DNA of 64,000 nt. Source: Bacillus sp. ISL-7 (GTDB taxonomy: Bacteria > Bacillota > Bacilli > Bacillales_B > DSM-18226). The position numbers were made by a program, and so were the translations under genes. Positions 17,213 through 26,080 of the stretch are shown in pieces (the first letter of the stretch is position 1; the number at the start of each line of letters is the position of its first letter). Location of the stretch: assembly GCF_018613065.1 (NCBI RefSeq), contig NZ_JAGGQW010000035.1, positions 186,001-250,000 of the forward strand, given 5' to 3'. Under the pieces are notes generated by a model. That model made no database searches. It was not told where the DNA came from and saw only the letters and a program-made list of their open reading frames with translations.

Positions 17213-17527
17213 ATGAAAGAATATTTTTCATTTGATGATCGTCTTGGTATCCAGCTCCCCGATTTAACAATGGAATTGGCTGATTACTGCATAGAAACAC
17301 AGGAAGAGATTCTCTTATATTGGGAACAAGTTCGCGGCTCTATCCCGGACCGGATTGGAGAACTAGAAAATCAAATTAATCAGAAACAAGCACTTCTTTC
17401 GAATGAAAGTAATTTCCCTCGCTCCTGTCAACTGAACACCGAAATTGCGGAACTAGCTTCGATTATTAATGATTTATGGCTATGGTACCGAGCAAACGAA
17501 GTTCTTTCAACAAAAGTCCATCAATAA
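17213..17527 (+). CDS. Hypothetical 104-residue protein
   Basis: Starts at ATG 17213 behind GGAGGC. The protein is acidic and mostly helical, with a probable coiled coil at about 45-85 and an aromatic WLWYRANE segment near the end. No membrane segment or catalytic motif is seen. A promoter-like TATAAT lies about 35 bp upstream. It ends in a shared terminator facing moaB. Function unknown. Confidence 0.75.
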   Translation: MKEYFSFDDRLGIQLPDLTMELADYCIETQEEILLYWEQVRGSIPDRIGELENQINQKQALLSNESNFPRSCQLNTEIAELASIINDLWLWYRANEVLSTKVHQ

Positions 17528-17560
17528 AAAACTCCCTTTCCATCGAAAAAGGGAGTTTTC
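17526..17560. terminator. Bidirectional terminator before moaB
   Basis: AAAACTCCCTTT and AAAGGGAGTTTT arms between convergent genes. Confidence 0.92.
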
Positions 17561-17564
17561 TCTA

Positions 17565-18077
17565 TTAAAGGTCTTTTTGTATTTCTCTCACTACATGGCC
17601 AAGTTCAGGTAAAATTAATTTATTCATCGCTAGTTTCACTGCACCAGTAGAGCCTGGGGTGGAGAATACAGCTTTATTTTTTATCACCCCCGCAATGGCC
17701 CTTGAAAGAATTGCAGCGCTGCCAATATCGTCTTGATAGCTCAACATCCTGAACAATTCTCCAAATCCAACAATTTCTTTATCTAGTAAATTTTGGACAG
17801 TTTCTATCGTTACGTCTCGCTTTGCAATCCCTGTGCCGCCATTTGTTAAAATGACATCAATTTCTTCTCTTGAACAGCCCTTTACTAATTCATCATGAAT
17901 TGGTGCGGCCTCATCTTTTACTATCACGTAATCTATAATTTTGTGACCTGCTTGTTCAAGCAGTTCCATCATCAGTTTACCACTTTTGTCTGTTTCGCTA
18001 TTTCTTGTATCACTAACGGTGATTACTTTACAATTTACCGTTTTTGGGGCTTCCTTTTTATGTTCATGAGTACTCAT
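17565..18077 (-). CDS. moaB: Molybdenum cofactor biosynthesis protein MoaB
   Basis: MoaB adenylylates molybdopterin or is a near relative of the enzyme that does. The MogA/MoaB fold motifs are visible: VITVSDTRNSETDKSG near the N-terminus, LTNGGTGIAKRDVT, and FSTPGSTGAVKLAM. The 170 residues match the B. subtilis protein. Its start overlaps the end of the EcsC-family gene (ATGA), so they share a transcript; the rest of the Moco pathway is not in this window. Confidence 0.95.
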   Translation of the reverse strand: MSTHEHKKEAPKTVNCKVITVSDTRNSETDKSGKLMMELLEQAGHKIIDYVIVKDEAAPIHDELVKGCSREEIDVILTNGGTGIAKRDVTIETVQNLLDKEIVGFGELFRMLSYQDDIGSAAILSRAIAGVIKNKAVFSTPGSTGAVKLAMNKLILPELGHVVREIQKDL

Positions 18078-18916
18078 CCAATATACTCCTCTTTTTCTTT
18101 TAGGTAACGAAGTTGATAATATTTATGCGCTAAATCAGTTACCTTTCTCGTTAACTGATAATTGGCGCCTGCACCAATCGCCATACTGACAAGCGGGATA
18201 CCTTGTATCACCTTTTTTCGGAACAATGTAATAACCAACGCTTTCAATAGTTGCTGTACTGGTTGTTCAATCCATGTAATATCAATAATTTCTTCATTTC
18301 CTTTATAAAAATAATAGTCATCCCGATTCTCCAATTCATCCATCAACAAGGTCCATCCCTCTAGTTGAAGCCTTGGCGGCAATGTTGCCGTATGAAACAC
18401 CTTCAGAGAGGTCATCATTTCAAACGGGGTATTAACCTCAATCCCATAGGTCATTGCAATTAATTGGACGGCCCTTAAATTAATAACGGCTATTGCTGGT
18501 ATGTCTGTGCTTAGAAGAAGTGGACCACCAGTCCCAGCTAAACCACCTTGAGCAAAAGAGTATAGACGATGCCTCGCAATTTGCTGCTCTGCAATGTATT
18601 GTAATTGCTCAATTTTTAATTGGCGTAAGTCTTCTACTTTTTCTAAGTCTTTATGAAATATCCGCCCCGCAGAAAGAATTCTCTCCTTTGCATCCATCTG
18701 TAGCTGCGAGCCTTGTATCATACTATGTAAATGAAACAGCCAACTATCAATAACAGTAAAGAAATGCCGTTGAACCTTTTTGGGTAATAATAAGAATGAT
18801 TGTTGCAGATATTTTTCATAAGTTAATTGGAAATCATTGGGCTCAAATTCACGTAAATTTCTTTCCCAATCCTGTATTTCATTCAAGACCTTTACTTCAC
18901 GGTCTGTTAATGGCAT
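18074..18916 (-). CDS. EcsC-family protein
   Basis: A 280-residue protein related to EcsC of the ecs ABC transporter locus, here away from any EcsAB genes. Features: an N-terminal helical region with REWERNL-like WERNLREFE, a central Gly-rich hydrophobic part (FAQGGLAGTGGPLLLSTD) and C-terminal VSMAIGAGANYQLTRKV. Function of the family is not established. It is translationally coupled to moaB. Confidence 0.85.
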   Translation of the reverse strand: MPLTDREVKVLNEIQDWERNLREFEPNDFQLTYEKYLQQSFLLLPKKVQRHFFTVIDSWLFHLHSMIQGSQLQMDAKERILSAGRIFHKDLEKVEDLRQLKIEQLQYIAEQQIARHRLYSFAQGGLAGTGGPLLLSTDIPAIAVINLRAVQLIAMTYGIEVNTPFEMMTSLKVFHTATLPPRLQLEGWTLLMDELENRDDYYFYKGNEEIIDITWIEQPVQQLLKALVITLFRKKVIQGIPLVSMAIGAGANYQLTRKVTDLAHKYYQLRYLKEKEEYIG

Positions 18917-18978
18917 GATCGATTCCCCTCCACAGCAAGGCTTTCTATTTCCAGTATATCACAATGAAATAAAAGGAT

Positions 18979-19013
18979 AAAAAGGCAAAAGCCATTAAAT
19001 TAGCTTTTGCCTT
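18979..19013 (-). terminator. Terminator after ackA
   Basis: AAGGCAAAAGC and GCTTTTGCCTT arms followed on the minus strand by T residues. Confidence 0.9.
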
Positions 19014-19020
19014 CTGTTTA

Positions 19021-20214
19021 TTAAAGAGTATTTGCTAAGCGAACGACGTCTCTAGCAATCATTACTTCTTCATTAGTCGGTATAATTAATACTTTAACTG
19101 GTGAGTGTGGATAGTTGATGAATGTTTCTTCGCCTCTCACTTTGTTCAAAGCAGGGTCCCAATAAACACCCATAAATTCAAGGCCTCTTAAGATTTTCTC
19201 CCTAATCGTATCACTATTTTCACCGATACCAGCTGTGAAAATAATTGCATCTACACCATTCATTCTTGAAGCATAGGAACCAATGTATTTATGGATACGG
19301 TTTGCAAATACATCTAGAGCAAGTTGAGCGCGGTCATTACCCTTTTTTGCTTCAATTTCAATATCCCTTAAATCACTAGAGAAGCCTGACATAGCGAGCA
19401 TACCACTCTTTTTATTCAAAACATCAAGGACTTCATCCGCTGTTTTATTTGTTTTCTCCATAATATAAGGAATGAGTGCAGGGTCAATATTACCTGAGCG
19501 AGTTCCCATCGTTACCCCTGCAAGTGGTGTGAAGCCCATAGATGTATCAATCGACATACCGCTTTCAATCGCAGCAATACTTGCTCCATTCCCTAAATGA
19601 CACGAAATAAGGCGAAGTTGTTCTACGGGTCGACCTAGTAACTCTGCAGCACGTTGTGAAACATATTTATGTGATGTTCCATGAAAGCCATACTTACGAA
19701 TGCCATACTTTTCGTAATACTCCATTGGCAGGCTATACAGGTAAGAACTTTCTGGCATCGTTTGGTGGAAAGCCGTATCAAAAACAGCTACCGCAGGAAC
19801 ATTTGGGAGCACACTCATGAAAGCTTTAATTCCTGTAAGATTTGCTGGGTTATGCAAAGGTGCAAGTTCTGATAATTCATCAATTTTCTTTAATACTTCA
19901 TCTGTGATAAGCACTGAGTCATTAAATGTTTCACCACCATGGACTACTCGGTGTCCCATTCCAACAATCTCATCAAGTGATTTGATAATCCCTAAAGTGG
20001 TTAGTTTATCCAAAAGCATTTTAACCGCGACTTCATGATCAGGAATATCACTGATTTCTTGGATTTTCTCTCCATTTACTGTAATATTAAAAATCGAATC
20101 ATTCAATCCGATTCTTTCAATTAATCCTTTTGTAATAACATCTTCGCTTGGCATTTCAAACAATTGAAACTTCAAGGAAGAGCTTCCTGCATTAATTGCA
20201 ATAATTTTTGCCAT
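19021..20214 (-). CDS. ackA: Acetate kinase
   Basis: Makes ATP and acetate from acetyl phosphate in the overflow pathway. ASKHA-fold motifs are clear: [10 protein letters not shown] at 7-16, [33 protein letters not shown] and [10 protein letters not shown]. The 397 residues match B. subtilis (395). A cre site at 20356-20369 lies upstream of the promoter, the arrangement by which CcpA activates ackA in B. subtilis. Here ccpA is on the same window. Confidence 0.98.
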   Translation of the reverse strand: MAKIIAINAGSSSLKFQLFEMPSEDVITKGLIERIGLNDSIFNITVNGEKIQEISDIPDHEVAVKMLLDKLTTLGIIKSLDEIVGMGHRVVHGGETFNDSVLITDEVLKKIDELSELAPLHNPANLTGIKAFMSVLPNVPAVAVFDTAFHQTMPESSYLYSLPMEYYEKYGIRKYGFHGTSHKYVSQRAAELLGRPVEQLRLISCHLGNGASIAAIESGMSIDTSMGFTPLAGVTMGTRSGNIDPALIPYIMEKTNKTADEVLDVLNKKSGMLAMSGFSSDLRDIEIEAKKGNDRAQLALDVFANRIHKYIGSYASRMNGVDAIIFTAGIGENSDTIREKILRGLEFMGVYWDPALNKVRGEETFINYPHSPVKVLIIPTNEEVMIARDVVRLANTL

Positions 20215-20313
20215 TTTTGTTACCGCTCCTTTTATATAACAACACTGGTTTGGAGTAATTTTTGTTAGTACAACATTATTTTGCTCAAACCGCTCTTGAT
20301 TATTTCCTTCCTC

Positions 20314-20342
20314 ATTTAATCATTGTGTATATTATATTTCAA
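20314..20342 (-). promoter_or_regulatory. SigA-type promoter of ackA
   Basis: Minus strand TTGAAA (20337-20342), 17-nt spacer, TTAAAT (20314-20319). Transcription would begin near 20307. Confidence 0.65.
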
Positions 20343-20355
20343 GGTATAATTCGCA

Positions 20356-20369
20356 TGGCAACGTTTACA
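20356..20369 (-). promoter_or_regulatory. cre site (CcpA activation) for ackA
   Basis: TGTAAACGTTGCCA on the minus strand fits the cre consensus TGWAANCGNTNWCA except one base. Its centre is about 55 bp upstream of the expected start, matching the known activating cre of B. subtilis ackA. Confidence 0.85.
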
Positions 20370-20426
20370 TTACGAATGTTAATATATTCACATATTTCGG
20401 TAATTTTATAAGATTTATAACACTCA

Positions 20427-20462
20427 GAAAAAAAGAATGAGCAGGGTTTAAACCCTGTTCAT
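20427..20462 (-). terminator. Terminator overlapping the ytxK stop codon
   Basis: ATGA-CAGGGTTT and AAACCCTG-TCAT arms followed on the minus strand by T7. The stop codon of ytxK at 20459-20461 is inside the stem. Confidence 0.88.
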
Positions 20463-21442
20463 CCTTTGTTCTCTTGGAACCATTTTTCCATTTTAGATAG
20501 TATTTTATCCATTTCTACTGCATTCGAAAGGCTAGGCAAATCGACAAGTAATGCCTGCTTTGGCGGTTGCACGCCTAAACCCTTTTTTTGGAGGATAATG
20601 ATACTCTTAGCTGTATTTTTATTATTAAACATGCTCGTGGGTAATTGTAACAATCCTTGCACAATGACATGCTCTTTAAAGAATTCACTTAGTTGAGAGG
20701 CTTGTTCACTTTCAAATAAACCATTAGGAATAATAAAGAATAAATACCCACCAGGTGCTGTATACATGACACTTTGCTCAATGAATAAATGATGGGAATA
20801 GGTATGTCCCTCATCTGCCTTTACTTGATACTCCGCTGCTCTGACATCATTCGGATAATACCCAACAGGTAAATCACCGATGACCGCATCTACGGGGTCG
20901 ATAAGCAGTGGCTCAAGGCTGTCTTGATTGAAGAGTTGAATAGGGTGCTCTTGTAAATTTGCATTAACATAGGCAAGCTTAATTAACAGGTCATCAATCT
21001 CCACACCGACAGAATCTACTTTTTTTTGCAGGTGATTTAATACAGTTGTTAACAAATTACCGGTTCCTACTGCTGGGTCAAGCAAGCGGAATGTTGACTG
21101 TTTCATAAATCTATTTACTAAATAACCGACAAGCATCCCCACTGTATCAGGTGTCATTTGATGGTTAGGCTGAACACTTTCTTTCATCCCTTTTAAAATG
21201 ACAAGCTGATATGCCTTTCGAAGTTCTTCGTTTGAAAATTTGTTTAAATTGATCTGTTCATATTGTTTCTTAATCCTTTTTTCTGTTAGTTCGCTGACCT
21301 CAGCCTGAAGGATAGAGCCATGAAATAAATTCTCGCCAGTTTCTGCAAGTGCCTCTAAATATGTACAATTAAGTTCTTCCTGTAAAAGAAGTGCTGTTTC
21401 ATTAAATAACGTAAAAAGTTGTTCTACTGGAGAAACGTTCAT
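20459..21442 (-). CDS. ytxK: YtxK, DNA-methylase-fold protein
   Basis: A 327-residue protein with an N6-adenine methyltransferase fold: motif I-like LLDPAVGTGNLL, then AVIGDLPVGYYP. Classical enzymes have DPPY/NPPF at the last motif; here it is DLPVGYY, so DNA methylation is doubtful. The start is ATG 21442 behind GGGAGGGG; an ATG 33 nt upstream has none. The tpx gene lies upstream on the same strand, with its own terminator between. B. subtilis ytxK also sits beside ackA and tpx. Confidence 0.9.
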   Translation of the reverse strand: MNVSPVEQLFTLFNETALLLQEELNCTYLEALAETGENLFHGSILQAEVSELTEKRIKKQYEQINLNKFSNEELRKAYQLVILKGMKESVQPNHQMTPDTVGMLVGYLVNRFMKQSTFRLLDPAVGTGNLLTTVLNHLQKKVDSVGVEIDDLLIKLAYVNANLQEHPIQLFNQDSLEPLLIDPVDAVIGDLPVGYYPNDVRAAEYQVKADEGHTYSHHLFIEQSVMYTAPGGYLFFIIPNGLFESEQASQLSEFFKEHVIVQGLLQLPTSMFNNKNTAKSIIILQKKGLGVQPPKQALLVDLPSLSNAVEMDKILSKMEKWFQENKG

Positions 21443-21512
21443 CTTTTCCCCTCCCTCTTTAAATTCCTTATCCATTTTAATCGAGTATAGCTATTTTATA
21501 CAAGTTTTAACC

Positions 21513-21544
21513 AAACAAAAAGGCCTCGTAATACCGAGGCCTTC
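21513..21544 (-). terminator. Terminator after tpx
   Basis: AAGGCCTCG and CGAGGCCTT arms followed on the minus strand by TTTGTTT. Confidence 0.93.
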
Positions 21545-21551
21545 TGCTTTA

Positions 21552-22052
21552 CTATTTTGCAGCCTTTGCAGCTTCAATTGCTGCTTCGTAGTTAGGGTGG
21601 TTTGTTGCTTCACTAACATACTCAACATATGTCACTGTATCACTTGAATCAACAACAAATACAGCACGAGCCAATAGTCTTAATTCTTGGATAGCAACCC
21701 CATATGCTTCTCCAAAAGAAAGGTCACGGTGATCAGATAACGTTTGAACGTTTTCTATTCCGCTTGCAGCACACCAGCGCTTTTGTGCAAATGGTAAGTC
21801 CATGCTTACAGTTAAAATTTTCACGTTGCCTAAGCTATTTGCTTCTTCATTAAACCGGCGTGTTTCTGCATCACACACACCCGTATCCAAAGATGGGACG
21901 GAAGTAATTAAACGCACTTGACCCTTTGTATTCTCTAATGTTACTGCTGATAAGTCATTCGCTAGGACTGTGAAGTTAGGTGCTTTGTCCCCTACCTTTA
22001 CTTCATTGCCTAATAGAGTAATTGGGTTTCCTTTAAATGTTACATTTGCCAT
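21552..22052 (-). CDS. tpx: Thiol peroxidase, atypical 2-Cys peroxiredoxin
   Basis: Reduces hydrogen peroxide and alkyl peroxides with electrons from thioredoxin. Peroxidatic Cys60 is in [15 protein letters not shown] and resolving Cys94 in QKRWCAASG, the spacing of Tpx. The 166 residues match the family. GGAGG precedes the ATG; the gene appears monocistronic. Confidence 0.97.
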   Translation of the reverse strand: MANVTFKGNPITLLGNEVKVGDKAPNFTVLANDLSAVTLENTKGQVRLITSVPSLDTGVCDAETRRFNEEANSLGNVKILTVSMDLPFAQKRWCAASGIENVQTLSDHRDLSFGEAYGVAIQELRLLARAVFVVDSSDTVTYVEYVSEATNHPNYEAAIEAAKAAK

Positions 22053-22200
22053 AATACATCCTCCTTTGTCGTATCCAAGTTCAAGCGATTGTTGTAAACC
22101 ACTTCACTTCAAATATGTACAGTGTAAATATATCTTTTCAATATCTATTTTGCAATTATTTAGACTTATGAAAATTGCTAGCGCCCCGTTTAGCGACATG

Positions 22201-22238
22201 AAAAAAGTTAATCTTCCTAGTCTTTTGGAAGATTAACC
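22201..22238 (-). terminator. Terminator after ytfJ
   Basis: GTTAATCTTCC (22207-22217) and GGAAGATTAAC (22227-22237) arms, followed on the minus strand by T6. Confidence 0.92.
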
Positions 22239-22245
22239 TTTCCTA

Positions 22246-22761
22246 CTATAATTCAAGCTCTTCTTTTGGTTTATGCTCGTTTTTAGATCCTTGCGAACTA
22301 TTTTGCTGTTGCCCTTGGTCCTTTTTTGAGAACATTTGCTGAACTTTATCAATCGCTGAAGGAGCAAGTTCAAGTATTTTCTCATACAAATGGGTGCTTT
22401 CATCTAAATGCAGCATTTTTACTCCATGAGAGTTGACAATTAAAAAAGCAATTGGGGTAATAGAAACACCGCCCCCGCTCCCTCCCCCAAATGGATGGGA
22501 TGAACCTTGACTTTGTCCTTGACCTTGTTCTTTTCCTTGTCCTTGACCTTGACTTTGAGACCCTTGGAGCTTAAATTCACTACCACCTGCAGCAAATCCA
22601 AAGCCTACTTTCGATACTGTCAAAATAACACTGCCGTCTGGGGTCTCAACTGGGTCCCCTATAATCGTATTAACGTCAATCATTTCTTTCAAACTTTCCA
22701 TTGCAGTTGTCATCAAACCTTGAATTGGGTGGTCAGACACGGCTGTTTCCTCCTTTTTCAA
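22246..22761 (-). CDS. ytfJ: GerW-family sporulation protein YtfJ
   Basis: YtfJ/GerW is made in the forespore and supports germination through SleB. The family core is clear: HPIQGLMTTAMESLKEM near residue 11, VGFGFAAGGSEF near 55-66, and SITPIAFLIV near 105. Between them is a Gln/Gly/Ser/Lys-rich linker (about 68-98) longer than in B. subtilis, and the C-terminus is again Gln/Ser/Lys-rich; total 171 against about 150 residues. Its start overlaps the ytfI stop. Confidence 0.93.
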   Translation of the reverse strand: MKKEETAVSDHPIQGLMTTAMESLKEMIDVNTIIGDPVETPDGSVILTVSKVGFGFAAGGSEFKLQGSQSQGQGQGKEQGQGQSQGSSHPFGGGSGGGVSITPIAFLIVNSHGVKMLHLDESTHLYEKILELAPSAIDKVQQMFSKKDQGQQQNSSQGSKNEHKPKEELEL

Positions 22762-23456
22762 ACGGATTTTGTTTTATCATTTGCAAAATTAGTTTTCTTT
22801 TTAAAGTGCGGAAGTCCGCCCTTCCAGAATCTAAACAGTTTTAATCCTGCTAGAATAGCATACCCGATACGAAACTGAATAATACATGTAAATCTTGTTT
22901 GAATTACGGCAGCTTGAAAGTGTGGGGTAACCGATATTTTGGGCATTTCTTTAAGTTTGAAATAATGACTGAGAAGCCCTATGATGCTCCCCTTAAAGGC
23001 CCATATTGCTCCGGTTATTGTCCCAGTGTGCGCCGCATCTCCGAGACCAATCAGCGTATTCCATTCTAAGCCTTTCATTGTGACCTTCCGAAAAAACTTC
23101 CTGACAATACGATGTAATCCGAACACATGATTGAATAATTTTTTGGCATTTGATGCATTAGTCTCCACCTCATCTGTTGTAATATGATTCGTGTCTTGTT
23201 TAGTTGATTCTCGTGCGGAATCTCCCATTTTAGTATTACTTTCTACAACTATGCTAGGAGAATTATCATCCACTTTTATTAACGGAACTTTTATTGTATA
23301 TTTTATTAACCCGAACCAAATCTTTAATTTTATCTTTAGATCGTCATTGTCATTATGATGATAATAATTAATAAGGATTGTTAATTTAGTAAAAAGAATG
23401 AGAATGAATAAGAGCAATAGAATGGACAAAATCAGGAGCACCCAAAACAATTTCAA
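22758..23456 (-). CDS. ytfI: DUF2953 membrane-anchored protein YtfI
   Basis: A 232-residue protein with a strongly hydrophobic N-terminus (about 1-27), a charged middle and the DUF2953 core (KPF-like GAAHTGTITGAIWAFKGSIIG and PHFQAAVIQTRFTCIIQFRIG). The probable start is TTG 23456 with AAAGG 6 nt upstream. It is translationally coupled to ytfJ, suggesting a role in the same sporulation pathway. Function not established. Confidence 0.88.
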   Translation of the reverse strand: MKLFWVLLILSILLLLFILILFTKLTILINYYHHNDNDDLKIKLKIWFGLIKYTIKVPLIKVDDNSPSIVVESNTKMGDSARESTKQDTNHITTDEVETNASNAKKLFNHVFGLHRIVRKFFRKVTMKGLEWNTLIGLGDAAHTGTITGAIWAFKGSIIGLLSHYFKLKEMPKISVTPHFQAAVIQTRFTCIIQFRIGYAILAGLKLFRFWKGGLPHFKKKTNFANDKTKSV

Positions 23457-23497
23457 TCACAACCTTTCAGCGGGTAGTATTTGCTTTTATATAAAAA

Positions 23498-23532
23498 AAT
23501 AAACCTACCAACAATTGTTGATAGGTTTATTT
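23498..23532 (-). terminator. Terminator after yteJ
   Basis: AAATAAACCTA-CAACAATTGTTG-TAGGTTTATTT palindrome with a T run on the minus strand. It separates yteJ from ytfI. Confidence 0.88.
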
Positions 23533-24000
23533 TCACCGTTCCACATGGATAACTGTTGTGTCAGTGAAGAGATCATGCAAGCCCTGTTTTTTTGGTAAAA
23601 AAGCGACTATGATATATCCGAAGATAATCGTTGCTGATATAAATCGGCCGATCCATTCACGAAAGAGTATGGTTCCCCAGGTCAATTGATCATTCTTTAA
23701 ATCGACTACCTTCAATCCAAACACCATTTTCCCAAGGGTTTGATTAAGATATTTTGTCATCAAGACGAAATATAAATAAAAGATGACCGCCGATGAAATG
23801 GAGACTGGCGCAAACATATTGGTTTCTGATAAAGGAATATCCAATAATCGAAATATAGGTTTAATTAGCAGCCGAATAATGCTTCCCACAACCACTAAAT
23901 CAAGCAGATACGCCCAAAAGCGCATCCAGAAGCCCGCATAACGAACGGTATAATTTTCCTTTCTGTCAGTCGTGGTTTCTTGATATTCATTTATTTCCAT
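23533..24000 (-). CDS. yteJ: RDD-family membrane protein YteJ
   Basis: A 155-residue RDD protein with three membrane segments (about 25-50, 60-85 and 115-140); the RDD signature here is RYAGFWMRFWAYLLDLVVV at about 19-37. Function unknown, though its gene follows sppA in Bacillus and in B. subtilis is in the same operon. It starts 12 bp after the sppA stop. Confidence 0.92.
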   Translation of the reverse strand: MEINEYQETTTDRKENYTVRYAGFWMRFWAYLLDLVVVGSIIRLLIKPIFRLLDIPLSETNMFAPVSISSAVIFYLYFVLMTKYLNQTLGKMVFGLKVVDLKNDQLTWGTILFREWIGRFISATIIFGYIIVAFLPKKQGLHDLFTDTTVIHVER

Positions 24001-24012
24001 TAATTAGCCCCC

Positions 24013-25023
24013 CTATTCTGCATACAGATACATGAGACGTGGAGAATTCGGCTTCGAAAGTATTTGCATTAATCCAGCCATTTCAACGTTTTCACCCATT
24101 AATTTCTTTGCCTGCATAGTAAATAAGGAACCCAAACCAAGAGAATCTGAATAACGAACCACCTGCGCCCCTTTGAGCTTTTCTTGTTTTTTCATAAGAT
24201 TCACTACATCGTCTAAGTAGCCGAACCCATCGATTAGGTGTAAATCCTTCGCTTGTCTTCCATCGTAAACACGGCCGTCAGCAATTTTTTTCACCTGGGC
24301 GATGGGCAAGTTACGCCCTTCTGAAATCACTTTGACAAATCCTTCATAGGAATTATTGATCATCGACTGTAATATTTGCCGTTCTTCATCTGTCATTTTT
24401 CTTGTTGGGCTCATAATGTCCTTATGCTTGCCACTTTTTATGGTGACAAAATCTACCCCATACTTATCGGCAAGACCTTCATAATTGATGCCTTCCATAA
24501 TAACCCCAAGGCTGCCCGTCATCGTCTCAGGACTTGCATAGATCTTTTTTGCTGCAGTTGAAATATAATATCCTCCTGATGCTGCCATTGAACCCATCGA
24601 GATATAGACTGGTTTTTTACTGTTTTTTTGAATTTCAACGAGTCTATCGTGAATTTCTGCACTTTCAACGACACCACCGCCTGGTGAGTTGACCTTTATT
24701 ATTATCCCTTTTACAGAATCATCTTTTTTTATATAGTTTAACTTTTTCATAAAATCCTGATGATTGTAGCCTGCACTTTGTAGGAAGGAACCAGTTTCAC
24801 CAGTGTCCTGTATGACACCATTGACATCGAGAATCACAATTTTCTTTAATTCGTTCCCTTCATTGACAACCTCTTCTGTAAAAGGTTGCTCAGCTGATGC
24901 CATAAAGTCGGTAAAATCAGTTTGAATCCCTTTAAAAGTAGTAGCTGATAAAAAATTAATTACCACAGAAACAAAAAATAACGCTGCCGCAATCCCTAAA
25001 GCAGCCCACCGTTTTCCATTCAT
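24013..25023 (-). CDS. sppA: Signal peptide peptidase SppA
   Basis: A membrane-anchored serine protease that degrades signal peptides and contributes to antimicrobial peptide resistance. N-terminal membrane helix about 5-25, then the protease fold. The Ser/Lys dyad is Ser149 (MAASGGYY) and Lys201 (SGKHKDIMS), spaced 52 apart as in B. subtilis (Ser147/Lys199). The oxyanion loop is NSPGGG at about 112-117. The length of 336 matches the short Gram-positive form. It leads the sppA-yteJ unit and is divergent from the NAD kinase gene. Confidence 0.96.
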   Translation of the reverse strand: MNGKRWAALGIAAALFFVSVVINFLSATTFKGIQTDFTDFMASAEQPFTEEVVNEGNELKKIVILDVNGVIQDTGETGSFLQSAGYNHQDFMKKLNYIKKDDSVKGIIIKVNSPGGGVVESAEIHDRLVEIQKNSKKPVYISMGSMAASGGYYISTAAKKIYASPETMTGSLGVIMEGINYEGLADKYGVDFVTIKSGKHKDIMSPTRKMTDEERQILQSMINNSYEGFVKVISEGRNLPIAQVKKIADGRVYDGRQAKDLHLIDGFGYLDDVVNLMKKQEKLKGAQVVRYSDSLGLGSLFTMQAKKLMGENVEMAGLMQILSKPNSPRLMYLYAE

Positions 25024-25190
25024 AGATAAGTAAGTCCCCCTTTTTCTTTTAGTCTAAAAGTTATCCTGCTTTTATATTGTTTCAATAAAATGCTAAACTA
25101 ATTTCAGACTAACATTATTTTAGCAAAGATTATTTTTGGGGTGGGTAATCATGTTACAATTATCTCATCTTTTTCCAGGGGGTACATAAA

Positions 25191-25913
25191 ATGGAAAACA
25201 GGCGCAATATTTACTTTTATCATAAACGGGATGAGGATATGCTTTCAAAAATCGCTCCTCTTTTTGATGTGGCCGACCGTTATGGTTTTACGATTGTCAC
25301 TGATTACCGAAATGCTAATATCATTGCCAGTGTTGGAGATGACGGAACATTTCTACAAGCCGTCAGGAAAACCGGCTTCCGTGATGATTGCCTTTACATG
25401 GGGATTTCAACTAAAGATAGCTTGAATATGTATTGTGATTTCCGAATTAATGATATTTCAAAAATGATTGACGCTATTATTACAAATGAAAATTTAAAAG
25501 TCCGTCGTTATCCATTAATTGACGTATCCGTTGATGGTCAGGGTACTTTTACTTGTTTAAACGAATTCAGCATACGTTCTTCGATCATAAAAACACTAGT
25601 TGTAGATGTCTTTATTAATAAGCTCCATTTAGAAACCTTTCGCGGGGATGGGTTGATTGTTGCGACACCAACCGGAAGTACTGCTTATAATAAATCGGTG
25701 AAGGGTTCGATTGTTGACCCTCTTATCCCCTGCATGCAGGTGAGTGAAGTAGCATCCCTAAATACAAATCTTTACCGAACACTAGATTCCTCCTTTATTG
25801 TTGGAAGTGAACGAACACTTACATTCAATGTAATATCCGAAGGCAATGATTATCCTACCATGGGGATGGATAATGAAGCATTAAGTATTCGTCCGTTGAG
25901 AAAATCAGCATAA
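25191..25913 (+). CDS. nadK2: NAD kinase 2 (YtdI type), C-terminus lost by frameshift
   Basis: Phosphorylates NAD to NADP. Visible motifs: SVGDDGTFLQAV (GDDG where NadK1 has GGDG; YtdI proteins share this), CLNEFSIRSS with the NE motif, and FRGDGLIVATPTGSTAYNKS. The open frame ends after 240 residues with LRKSA. The family tail (VEK...ISDKKLKTLKLKDNSFWEKVKRTFL pattern, read as two pieces) is encoded in the next frame from 25895 to 25993. Restoring one base near 25894 would give 267 residues, exactly the usual length. So this is a -1 frameshift; whether the truncated enzyme works is unknown, and a sequencing error is possible. Confidence 0.9.
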   Translation: MENRRNIYFYHKRDEDMLSKIAPLFDVADRYGFTIVTDYRNANIIASVGDDGTFLQAVRKTGFRDDCLYMGISTKDSLNMYCDFRINDISKMIDAIITNENLKVRRYPLIDVSVDGQGTFTCLNEFSIRSSIIKTLVVDVFINKLHLETFRGDGLIVATPTGSTAYNKSVKGSIVDPLIPCMQVSEVASLNTNLYRTLDSSFIVGSERTLTFNVISEGNDYPTMGMDNEALSIRPLRKSA

Positions 25914-25993
25914 GAATAAGTGATAAAAAGTTAAAAACACTAAAGCTTAAGGACAACTCCTTCTGGGAAAAAGTGAAACGGACTTTTTTATAA
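25895..25993 (+). pseudogene. Displaced C-terminal coding tail of nadK2
   Basis: In the frame starting at 25895 the DNA encodes 32 codons ending in DNSFWEKVKRTFL and a stop at 25991-25993. This matches the conserved C-terminus of Bacillus NAD kinase 2. It lies one base out of frame with the main coding sequence. Confidence 0.85.
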
Positions 25994-26045
25994 AAAAAGC
26001 GGAAGCGCCCGTTTAGCGAAGTAATAAGTTTTTCTTAAGAATAGA

Positions 26046-26078
26046 AAAACCTTATCCTATTAAAGGGATAAGGTTTTT
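26046..26078. terminator. Bidirectional terminator nadK2 / rarD
   Basis: AAAACCTTATCC and GGATAAGGTTTT arms with A and T tracts on both sides. Confidence 0.92.
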
Positions 26079-26080
26079 GC

